NCBI GenBank assembly: GCA_947454705.1
Contig: CANGKZ010000023.1
Location: 1-64,000, forward strand
Direction: 5' to 3'
Length of the DNA stretch: 64,000 nt
Origin: Verrucomicrobiota bacterium
GTDB taxonomy: Bacteria; Verrucomicrobiota; Verrucomicrobiia; Limisphaerales; UBA9464
Each line of letters begins with the position of its first letter. Within the stretch, counting starts at the first letter, position 1. The translations under genes were made by a program, and so were the position numbers. Positions 1 to 7,717 of this stretch are shown piece by piece. The notes beneath the pieces were generated by a model that saw only the letters and a program-made list of their open reading frames with translations, did not search any database and was not told the DNA's origin.

Positions 1-480
1 ACGGACGCCAACTTCACGGCCAACGTGACCACCATCAATCCGAGCAGCTCGGCGACCAGCTACACCGACACCCCGGTGACCGCTGGCACGACCTACTACT
101 ACCGGATCCTCGCCTCCAACGGCGCCGGATCTTCCGCCTACAGCACCGCGATCACGGTTGCAGTGCCCTCGGCCAACGCCCCGGCGACCTTCACAGCTTC
201 GGCTGGCGGTGGAACCGGACTCTTGGCATCGGTGAATCTGGCTTGGACCATCAGTGCCGCCCCGACGGCAACTTGGACCGTCCAGCGTTCCGCGGATCCC
301 ACGTTCCAAACCGGTGTGACCACTTCGAATCCCGCCATTACGGCTAGAACTGCTGCTCAGACTCTTCTGAACGGCATCGCCTCGAAGACCACCTACTACT
401 TCCGAATCCGGGCAAACTACAGCAACGGCACCAGCTCGGCCTGGTTGAAGTCCAACCCGGTGTCGGTGACGACGAACTAA
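1..480 (+). CDS. Fibronectin type III secreted protein, C-terminal fragment
   Basis: The reading frame is open from base 1, so the gene begins upstream of the window and only the last 159 codons are visible. They contain two fibronectin type III-like beta-sandwich modules. The first ends near residue 55 and carries the typical GTTYYYRI strand. The second covers roughly residues 62-158 and has the matching KTTYYFRIRA strand. Such modules are usual at the C-terminus of large secreted or cell-surface proteins of Verrucomicrobiota, where they act as spacers or carbohydrate-binding units. There is no PEP-CTERM tail or membrane anchor at this end. A strong hairpin terminator lies 22 bases after the stop. 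The catalytic or main domain lies outside the window, so no specific function can be given. Confidence 0.8.
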   Translation, partial: TDANFTANVTTINPSSSATSYTDTPVTAGTTYYYRILASNGAGSSAYSTAITVAVPSANAPATFTASAGGGTGLLASVNLAWTISAAPTATWTVQRSADPTFQTGVTTSNPAITARTAAQTLLNGIASKTTYYFRIRANYSNGTSSAWLKSNPVSVTTN

Positions 481-502
481 CAAGTCGTTAGCGAACCTCA
501 CA

Positions 503-536
503 CGCCCGCCCCGCACTGGGGCGGGCGTTTTTGTTT
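503..536 (+). terminator. Rho-independent terminator
   Basis: A perfect 10-bp GC-rich stem (503-512 paired with 518-527) with a 5-base loop is followed directly by TTTTTGTTT. It lies just after the stop of the fibronectin III gene and ends that transcript. Confidence 0.93.
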
Positions 537-540
537 CCAG

Positions 541-1748
541 GGTTCTCCCGGCGCTGGCGGTCCGGACTGGTCAGGGAGTTGAGTGAAGACTGCTTGGAAT
601 AGCCTCAATTCCAGTTTGAAGAAGGGCTCTGCTGGGCGAGGCCGATGATTCAACCGGAACGCAGCGCATTTTCGGTTGAACCCAGAATCATACGCAAGGA
701 GGAGAATCCCTGCCCCGAGGTCTCAAAGGTTGATCCTTCGCAGACCGGTGAAGCAGGACGCCTACGATCCTTGGCTTCCGGATTCGCTGATCCGAAAGGC
801 AAGCGCTTGTGACGAATGACCAGATTTGGCCCCGCCACTACCGGGTGGCAGCGCGGAACTCCGACTTACGTCCCGATCTCTGTATCAGCCCGCAGCACAG
901 CGGGGATCCAGCGAAATAACCTAGGTGCTATTTGGCTGAGGGATAGGGTAACCCGACAGACAGGGCCGGCGTTTGCATCCCGGCACTGGATTGACTCTCC
1001 TTGCGTTGTGGCTGGGAGTAAAACGCAGGTTCGGGCGGCCGGACTTGCCGTTCGCGTGAAAACGCTAAGGAGTCGAGGCGAAGTGCGATCGCCGCAGCAC
1101 CCCGGGGGGCACGCGCCGGGGAGAAATATCGAAGAGGGGAGGACATGAGGGTGGGATGCATGCCTGAGAACTGGTCACCTCAAAGCGGCCTTCACGATTC
1201 TGCCGTAATAACGGCCGGAGCGGAAAGTCACCGTGCGGCAGTGAGGAAAAGCCAGACGGAGCCGCGGGGCTTGGAGTTCTTACAATTATGCTGGGTCTAT
1301 TTTAATAAAACTTACTGAATCGAGTGGCATCGTTTGCAGAAGGCAATGCAACCCGTCTTCACGCCCATAGGTTTCACTCTCAGCATCAACCCGCGAGCTA
1401 AAAGTAGGTTCCAAGAATAAACCTTAGATGTACATTTAGCGATTCTGCTCACAAGGATGCTCCCTACGGCGTAGTCAGCGTTTTTACACGAGGTAAGTGG
1501 ATCTAGGAATAAGCGGGCGGCCCGGCGGGTGTGGACGCTTGGCGGTCCTGGTCAAAAAACGCTCAATGGTTTGTAAAGTGTTGTGGTCGAGATGTCTCAG
1601 TGGATTAAAAGGTCGCCCTAGTGCCCGTGATGGGCCTCCTAAAAACCGCCTGTTTAAAACTCGAAAACGATCCCAATTGGTTTCGAACCTTAGTCCAAAA
1701 ATGAACTTGGTCCCGGGACAACACAGGGTTAAATGAAACCGTCAAAAG
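541..1748. other. 1.2 kb stretch without a convincing gene
   Basis: Short open frames at 816-1148, 928-1161 and 1497-1736 lack ribosome-binding sites, recognisable domains and the codon pattern of neighbouring genes. Around 1270-1480 the sequence is clearly more AT-rich than the rest of the window. No tRNA, riboswitch or transposase remnant could be recognised. It may be a decayed gene, a long untranslated leader or an unrecognised structured RNA. Confidence 0.5.
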
Positions 1749-1777
1749 TTGTTCGATAGTTCCAAACGTGATACACT
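1749..1777 (+). promoter_or_regulatory. Sigma70-like promoter of the FKBP-cus operon
   Basis: TTGTTC (1749-1754) and TACACT (1772-1777) are separated by exactly 17 bases. They lie 46 bases upstream of the chosen ATG at 1824. This placement argues against the longer reading frame that would start inside the promoter at 1749. Confidence 0.5.
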
Positions 1778-1823
1778 CTCTGTTACTAATGGAATGTATC
1801 GTTCAGCACAGAAGATCAGGTAT

Positions 1824-2573
1824 ATGTTGAATCTAAAAAAGACTCTTTCAGCCGTCATTGCTCTCGGTGTAGCGGGGGGATCCGCGTCCTTCATCGCGGG
1901 TCAGGCCGCCAATCCGCCAGCGACGAACCAGGTCGTCCTATCCAGCCCCCTGGTTGAAGATCCGGTGGTCCGCGACAATGACATCAGTTACGCCATTGGC
2001 GTGGATATCGCGCGTCATTTCCGGGGCATGGGAATCAACGTGATCGAGGAGGAGGTTCGCCGCGGTTTGAGTGACGGACTTTCGGGGGATCATTTGAGGA
2101 TTCCCGAGAAGGAAGTGAAGGCCCTGGTGATCCGGGTTCAGAACGACAATCTGCGCCGCTCGTCGGCCGCCCGCAGGAATCCGGCGGGATTGAACCAGTA
2201 TGATGCCGACCGCTTCCTGGAAATGAACAAGAAGCGCAAAGGAGTGGTGAGCCTCCCGAGCGGCCTGCAGTACTCGGTGCTGAAGAAGGGAAAGGGTTCT
2301 GCGGTTGGGAAGGATGCCCCGGTTTTTGTGAGCTACCGGATGACCTATCTGGACGGAACTGAATTCTTTGCATCCGAACCCACGAAGCCCATTTCGGTGC
2401 AGGCCGGGTCCGCTCCGCTCAAGGCTTGGGCTGAGGCGCTCCCATTGATGGAAAAGGGCGCGAAGTGGCGTTTGTTTGTTCCGCCTGACCTGGCCTACGG
2501 ACCGGGCGGCTTCGGAAAGGAAATCGGACCGAACCTCGGCCTCGTCTACGACATCGAAATCCTCGAGCGATAA
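1824..2573 (+). CDS. FKBP-type peptidyl-prolyl cis-trans isomerase, Mip/FkpA-like, exported
   Basis: Exported proline isomerase of the Mip/FkpA type (249 aa), expected to assist folding of secreted proteins. Residues 1-28 form a signal peptide (basic start, then a hydrophobic stretch). Residues about 48-115 resemble the helical dimerisation domain of Mip/FkpA (DNDISYAIGVDIARHF). The C-terminal about 100 residues are the FKBP fold, with the usual PSGLQYSVLKKG entry, a YLDGTEF strand, and the PPDLAYGPGG active-site loop. The ATG at 1824 is preferred over in-frame starts further upstream because the signal peptide begins there and a promoter lies just before it. The stop TAA overlaps the ATG of the next gene by one base, so it is the first gene of a tightly coupled operon ending in a metal efflux pump. 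Confidence 0.88.
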   Translation: MLNLKKTLSAVIALGVAGGSASFIAGQAANPPATNQVVLSSPLVEDPVVRDNDISYAIGVDIARHFRGMGINVIEEEVRRGLSDGLSGDHLRIPEKEVKALVIRVQNDNLRRSSAARRNPAGLNQYDADRFLEMNKKRKGVVSLPSGLQYSVLKKGKGSAVGKDAPVFVSYRMTYLDGTEFFASEPTKPISVQAGSAPLKAWAEALPLMEKGAKWRLFVPPDLAYGPGGFGKEIGPNLGLVYDIEILER

Positions 2574-4528
2574 TGTATAAAAAATCCCCCACTTTCATGG
2601 GTAACTGCCTTCGCGCCCTCGCTGTTTGCGGGAGCCTGTTCTGGGGGCTGGAGACCCTCGGGCAGTCGGCGAGTTTCAATTTTGATCCCGGTACGCCGGC
2701 GCTGCAGCCGAGGGCGGCGATTTCTGCCACGCTTCCAACCGTGCAATCCGCCCCGGGCCTCAGCCTGGGGCTGGTTGCGGTCTCCGGTTCGTTGTCCTTC
2801 CAGACGGCGGCCACCTTTGGATCCGCCGGGCTGCCGGTGCCGGTGAATCTGCCTGGAATCTCGGGGAACTTTATCTACGGCGGCGGCACCACGAATGTTT
2901 TGGAGCTCCGTTTTGACAGGCCTGTTATCCGCGTTTCGCTGAGCTTCGCCACGCCGGATATTCAAGGAACGAGGGATATTCCGACCACGGTGGCGCTTGC
3001 AGCCAATGCCTCCCCCGGGGTGACACTGGTGAACGGGTTGGTCTCGACCAACGGGACGTATGTCGATGACGTTTTTGCAGCAGGCGAGCTGACGCTTGAC
3101 TCGGCAACCCCGTTTTGTTCCGCGCAGGTCCTGATTCCTTCCGGGCAGGCGATGAGCACCCCGTTTTTTCTGGTCGATTCCATCACCGCGGTGCCTTCGA
3201 GCGATGCCCGCCGACTGGTGAGCGCGATTGCCTATCCCTCGTACGCCGGAACGGTGAGCGGAGCCGCCTTTTCGCAACCGGGAACCGCGGTGAACCTGAC
3301 CGCTTCCCCGAGGCCGGGTTATGGATTTGTGAATTGGACCGAGAATGGGGTCGTTCTCGGAACGAATTCGGTTCTTGCCCTGCAGTCGAGCAGCAATCGG
3401 TGGATCAATGCGAACTTTGATCTCCTCAGCAAGATTACGATCACCGCCTCCCCCTTCGATGGCGGGACCTTCAAAGGCGACGGCAACTACATCAATGGTT
3501 CTGTTGCCTCTGTAACTGCCATTCCTGCTCCGGGTTATTCTTTCTCCGCCTGGACCGAAAAGGGTAAGACCATTTCCACAAGCACGAATCTGACCTGGAC
3601 CGTCTCCGGCAGTCGTACGTTGGTGGCGGTTTTCCAGCTCGGAAGCCCCGTCACTGCTTCCGCTGATCCCTCCTTTGCCGGGACGGTTCAGGGGGCTGGA
3701 ATCTACAGCAACGGCAAACCCGTCAATTTGATCGCGAATCCGATTTTCGGCTACACGTTCTCCAGCTGGACGGAAAACAACGCGGTGGTTTCGACCAACG
3801 CAATTCTCAGTTTTGTTGCCTCAGGCCCCCGTGCGCTGGTGGCGCATTTTGTCGCTTCCCCCCGGTACTCGATCACCGCCCTTGCCAATCCAGGCGCTGG
3901 AGGGTCGGTCTCGGGTGGCGGTTCGTACAGCCCCCAGGACGCCGTCACGCTCACCGCAATTCCTGCCGCCGGTTACGTGTTCCGCAATTGGACTGCGGTA
4001 AGCGGTTTTGTGAACGAGGTGGTGAGCGTCAATCCGGTATTCACCTTCAACCCTTCGGCCAGCCGGACTTATACCGCCAACTTCGTCCCCGGATCGGACA
4101 CCACGGTCGTCATCGGGCTCGGACAAAACGCGCCGGGCGGGACCCTTGCCGGCGGCGGAAGCTATAAGAGCGGCGACCGCGTCACGGTAACTGCGGTGGA
4201 ATCCAACGGCTGGAAGTTCTCTGGCTGGTCTGGCGGCAGCCAAACCGTTTCCACCAACGCCGCCTTCCAATTCCTCGCCAAGACGAACCAAACCCTCGTC
4301 GCGGTCTTTCAACCGGTCCTGCAGATCCTCCCTCAACCCGCTGGGGGAATGCTTCTCTTCTGGCCGGCTCCGGCCGGATTGAGTGGGTTCGTCCTCGAGG
4401 CTTCGGATCCGCTGGCTCCGGCGGTCTGGGCTCCCGTGACCAACCCAACCGCAGCCAACCAGAGCTGGACCGAGACGCTTATCGGCGCCGATGGCGCACA
4501 ACGGTTCTTCCGCCTTCGTCAACCATGA
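2573..4528 (+). CDS. Secreted protein with five InlB-B-type beta repeats
   Basis: 651-aa exported protein. An N-terminal signal peptide (residues about 1-30) is followed by a 180-residue beta-rich domain of unknown type. Residues about 215-575 hold five tandem repeats of some 70 residues, each with a GYxFxxWTE-like core and ending in ...LVAVF. These resemble the divergent InlB B-repeat / Flg_new_2 beta-grasp family. The last about 75 residues (FVLEASDPL...RFFRLRQP) look like a C-terminal beta module that also closes the glycine-rich protein at 20702-23068. It overlaps the FKBP gene by one base and the next gene by four (ATGA). Its presence in a copper-efflux operon is unexplained. A surface or periplasmic structural role is inferred only. 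Confidence 0.75.
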   Translation: MYKKSPTFMGNCLRALAVCGSLFWGLETLGQSASFNFDPGTPALQPRAAISATLPTVQSAPGLSLGLVAVSGSLSFQTAATFGSAGLPVPVNLPGISGNFIYGGGTTNVLELRFDRPVIRVSLSFATPDIQGTRDIPTTVALAANASPGVTLVNGLVSTNGTYVDDVFAAGELTLDSATPFCSAQVLIPSGQAMSTPFFLVDSITAVPSSDARRLVSAIAYPSYAGTVSGAAFSQPGTAVNLTASPRPGYGFVNWTENGVVLGTNSVLALQSSSNRWINANFDLLSKITITASPFDGGTFKGDGNYINGSVASVTAIPAPGYSFSAWTEKGKTISTSTNLTWTVSGSRTLVAVFQLGSPVTASADPSFAGTVQGAGIYSNGKPVNLIANPIFGYTFSSWTENNAVVSTNAILSFVASGPRALVAHFVASPRYSITALANPGAGGSVSGGGSYSPQDAVTLTAIPAAGYVFRNWTAVSGFVNEVVSVNPVFTFNPSASRTYTANFVPGSDTTVVIGLGQNAPGGTLAGGGSYKSGDRVTVTAVESNGWKFSGWSGGSQTVSTNAAFQFLAKTNQTLVAVFQPVLQILPQPAGGMLLFWPAPAGLSGFVLEASDPLAPAVWAPVTNPTAANQSWTETLIGADGAQRFFRLRQP

Positions 4529-5190
4529 ATCCGAACAGCCAAGTCAATCGACGCACCGAGACGGGTCAGGTGCGGTCAGGAGTAAAACTCTTTGTTGCCG
4601 CTGCGGCAGCCGTTTTTCTCGGAGCCTTGATCCAAAGCTTCGTGGGTAAGAAGCCGGAAATCAGCCCGGTTCAGCCCGAGGTTGAGACGGCGCCTGTCGC
4701 AGCGGAGAAACCGAAGCCCCAGCCGCGGGTTACCCCGGCAGCCCGGGTCGAGGTTACGCCGACGGACCCTAATGCAGAGCTCAATCAGTCCGGTGGAATT
4801 CATGTGATTTCCGCTCGACGCAATTCCAAGGATTCCACTGTCGAGATTCTATATACGATCACCGACATCAAAAAGGCGAGCGACCTCGCCATGAAGGAAT
4901 CCGCTCCCCACGTGCTCGACCTCGCCACGGGGGATAGAGTGGGCGTGGGAAGTAGCGTGGTCTTGCCCAAGGGGATCAATAATCACACCCGCCTGCGCGC
5001 AGCCATGATGTCGAATCCGCAGGGTCAGGGATTTCCTCCCGCGCCCTATCGCATGGTGGTTGGAAAGTCTTATCAATTGCTCGTTCCTGCCAACGGAGGC
5101 TCGCTCACGGAGGGTTCCACCTGTGTGTTGGTTTGCGCAGGGATGCGGAGTTCCCCGGTGGTGATCGAGGAAGCTGGAGGACAACCATGA
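4525..5190 (+). CDS. Hypothetical membrane-anchored protein
   Basis: 221 aa. One N-terminal transmembrane segment (residues about 21-40, KLFVAAAAAVFLGALIQSF) is followed by a Pro/Val/Glu-rich linker (about 45-85) and an extracytoplasmic beta-rich domain of about 130 residues. I do not recognise the domain. The order (anchor, stiff linker, small domain) resembles accessory proteins of envelope complexes. It starts inside the end of the preceding gene (ATGA overlap), and the CusB-like gene starts inside its own stop (ATGA at 5187-5190), so its translation is coupled to both. By context it may be an accessory part of the metal efflux system. Confidence 0.65.
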   Translation: MNPNSQVNRRTETGQVRSGVKLFVAAAAAVFLGALIQSFVGKKPEISPVQPEVETAPVAAEKPKPQPRVTPAARVEVTPTDPNAELNQSGGIHVISARRNSKDSTVEILYTITDIKKASDLAMKESAPHVLDLATGDRVGVGSSVVLPKGINNHTRLRAAMMSNPQGQGFPPAPYRMVVGKSYQLLVPANGGSLTEGSTCVLVCAGMRSSPVVIEEAGGQP

Positions 5191-7700
5191 ACTGGCGTTT
5201 ATTTGCAGTCATTCCTGTCGCCATTGTCGTTGGCTTCGTCGCCGGGTTCCCCAGCAAATGGGGAAAGATCGGCACGGAAAAGCGTCCCAAGTATTATCAG
5301 GATTCGATGCATCCCTGGGTCAAGAGCGACCAGCCTGGAATGTGTCCGATCTGTTCGATGGAGCTATCCCCGATCTTTGACGACAAGGCGAGCTCGCCCG
5401 CGGGCAAGGATTCCAAGGGACGTCAGACGGTCACCCTCTCGAAGGATGGGGTCACAGTTGCGCATGTTCAGACTGAAAAGGTCCGTCGACGGACAATCCT
5501 GAAGACGCTCCGGGTTTCCGGGACCATTGAGCCCGAGGAAAGCCGAACCGCCATGCTCGCCTCCCCTGCGAACGCCCGCGTCGATTCCATTCAGGTCAAG
5601 CACGTCGGGGTCTGGGTGAACAAGGGCGATCCCGTGGTCAAACTGTTCAGTCCGGATCTGGCGCAGCGCGCGCGTTTTCTGAGGCTCGCAAGTTCCAACC
5701 GAACGGTCGGAACGGCCGCCTTGCAGACAAATCCCCGCGCTGACGCCGCGATGCCGGGAGGAAATCCATCCATGAACCATTCCGGAGGAAGCATGGAGAA
5801 CCGGATGGAATCTGCACTAATGCCAGCGACGACCGGAAATGACCTTTTCTCGACCGACCTCGGAGCCCCCAGTGCCGGTATTGTTACCGAAAGATCCGTC
5901 ACCTTGGGGCAGTACCTGATGGAGGGGCAAAAAATCCTAACCCTTGTGGATCCAAGCGTGGTGTGGTTTCGCTTTGAAGTTTCCCCGGCGAATCTCGATT
6001 TGATCCGTATCGGCCAGGGCATCCGCGTCCGTGGTGTGAATGCATCGGCTCGGGAGTTTCCGGGGAGCGTCGCGCTCATCGAACCGCTTCTGGATGATCA
6101 AAAGCGCTTTGTGAAGATCCGCGCCGCAATCACCAATCGGCCTTCCGGCGCGAGCTCGCAACACGGGTATGAACTCAACCTTGGAACCCTGGTCGAAGGA
6201 GAGGTTCTGATCAAAGTGAGCGACGTGGTTGCCATTCCGCGCTCCGCGATCCTTTACCCTGGCCATCAAGCGTGGGCCTATGTTCAGACCGCCGAGGGCA
6301 CCTATGAACGGAGGCGCCTAAAGGTGGGGCGTGAGGGGGACCAGTATTGGGAAGTCCGGTCGGGTCTCAAGGAGGGTGAACTGGTGGTCACCTCCGGGAA
6401 TCTCTTGATTGATGCCCAGGCGTCCATTGAACGGGGCCCCGACGACATGGAGAGCGCAGCGGAAGGGGCGGAAGCCGCTTCGGGAGAAGGATTCATGTCC
6501 ATGGAGGAACCCCATTCTGCGAGCCATTTCAAGCCGACCGCGGCGGAGTTGGCTGAAGTCCGAAAAGCCCTCGTCCTCGCTTCCAAGATCTCGGAATCCC
6601 TCGCCGCGGATGATCTCAAGACGTTCAACAAGTCCGTGAACGCGCTCCGCTCCGCATCTTCGGGAATCGAAGCAGGGATGGTGAGCCGTCCGCTGATCAT
6701 GGGAATGAACGACCTGCTTTCGAAGACACCGGCAGGAGCCTCCAAGGATCTGAAGCAGGCCCGGGAGGCGTTCCTCACGTTTGGCGAGTCAGCCTCAAAG
6801 TTGGTCCGGACCGTGAAGACGGATGGAGCGGGCGATGTTCCGGTCCACATCTATCATTGTCCCATGGCTCCGCAGCCCGGCCTCTGGGTTTCCGAGTCGG
6901 AAAAGATCGCCAATCCATTCTTCGGAAAAAGCATGTTGAGGTGTGGGGAGGAAGTGACCGTGGATTCCAGCCCCAGCGACGAAAAGGACGCCGAGTCTCC
7001 AAAAGAGGAGCCGGTAAAATCCCCCGCAGCGCAATTGCCGGCGGATGACAAACGGATGACCAACGCCGCCGCGGGGCGTTCCGAGGAAGCGGCTGGCACC
7101 AAGGAAACAAACGGTCGTCAGGCCACGAATCGCGCTGCGCGGATCACTCCGAATGCCCATGCCGACCTGTCGTTTTCGTTGATGACCGCGCGGGATGAGA
7201 TGAAGAGCCAGATGCGGGCTCGGGCCATTGCCACAGCGGGTGGTCTGAAGGCTCCGCCGGCCCCCACGCTCACCGACGCCCAATCCGCGGTCCTGCGCGA
7301 CTTTTTCGACGATACCGAGAAGCTGGGCCGACTCCTTGCCGCGGGAAGTTGGGGTGGATTTGACGCGGAAACATTGAAGCTTGACCGCCATTTCGAACCG
7401 TTTCTCCGGCAGCTTGCGGCACCCCCCAAATGGGGCCCTGTGGTCGAGGCTCTCCGGGTTCTGATCACCTTTGGACCTTCCGAGAACCTCGAGGACGCGC
7501 GCCGTCGCTTTGCGCCCTTTGCGCAATCCTCGAGCACGCTTCTTCAGGAAGTCGTGGCGATCCGTCCTGAGTTCAAGTCCTACGGGATTTATTCCGATTC
7601 GGCAGACAGTGGCAATCGGCGGTGGATTCAGTCCGGGGACCGGTCCTTCAATCCGTTTACCGGCACCAATTCCCAGAAGGCGATGAAGATCAGTCTTTAA
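5187..7700 (+). CDS. cusB: CusB-like RND efflux periplasmic adaptor with heavy-metal-binding domains
   Basis: Membrane-fusion protein linking an RND pump to the outer membrane in Cu(I)/Ag(I) efflux. The ATG at 5187 has a good GGAGG six bases upstream and overlaps the preceding stop (837 aa). Residues 1-22 form the membrane anchor. Residues about 38-62 are a heavy-metal-binding domain with the MHPW...GMCPICSMEL pattern (Cys53, Cys56). Residues about 90-420 are the HlyD-like hairpin/lipoyl/beta-barrel body. A DUF3347-like helical domain follows at about 445-550. Next comes a second metal-site-like motif (IYHCPMAPQPG...MLRCGEE) near 555-590. The last 250 residues are a low-similarity extension not found in E. 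coli CusB (about 400 aa). No CusC-type outer membrane channel lies nearby. Confidence 0.88.
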   Translation: MNWRLFAVIPVAIVVGFVAGFPSKWGKIGTEKRPKYYQDSMHPWVKSDQPGMCPICSMELSPIFDDKASSPAGKDSKGRQTVTLSKDGVTVAHVQTEKVRRRTILKTLRVSGTIEPEESRTAMLASPANARVDSIQVKHVGVWVNKGDPVVKLFSPDLAQRARFLRLASSNRTVGTAALQTNPRADAAMPGGNPSMNHSGGSMENRMESALMPATTGNDLFSTDLGAPSAGIVTERSVTLGQYLMEGQKILTLVDPSVVWFRFEVSPANLDLIRIGQGIRVRGVNASAREFPGSVALIEPLLDDQKRFVKIRAAITNRPSGASSQHGYELNLGTLVEGEVLIKVSDVVAIPRSAILYPGHQAWAYVQTAEGTYERRRLKVGREGDQYWEVRSGLKEGELVVTSGNLLIDAQASIERGPDDMESAAEGAEAASGEGFMSMEEPHSASHFKPTAAELAEVRKALVLASKISESLAADDLKTFNKSVNALRSASSGIEAGMVSRPLIMGMNDLLSKTPAGASKDLKQAREAFLTFGESASKLVRTVKTDGAGDVPVHIYHCPMAPQPGLWVSESEKIANPFFGKSMLRCGEEVTVDSSPSDEKDAESPKEEPVKSPAAQLPADDKRMTNAAAGRSEEAAGTKETNGRQATNRAARITPNAHADLSFSLMTARDEMKSQMRARAIATAGGLKAPPAPTLTDAQSAVLRDFFDDTEKLGRLLAAGSWGGFDAETLKLDRHFEPFLRQLAAPPKWGPVVEALRVLITFGPSENLEDARRRFAPFAQSSSTLLQEVVAIRPEFKSYGIYSDSADSGNRRWIQSGDRSFNPFTGTNSQKAMKISL

Positions 7701-7717
7701 CGCATCCCAGGTTACCA

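Noticed and set aside
1195-1290. Possible group II intron domain V around GGAAAGTCACCGTGCGG
   Set aside because: The stem pairing of domain V could not be built around it and no reverse transcriptase gene is nearby.
816-1736. Short frames in the first intergenic region (816-1148, 1497-1736)
   Set aside because: No ribosome-binding site, no domain, unusual codon choice. Kept only as part of the gene-free interval.
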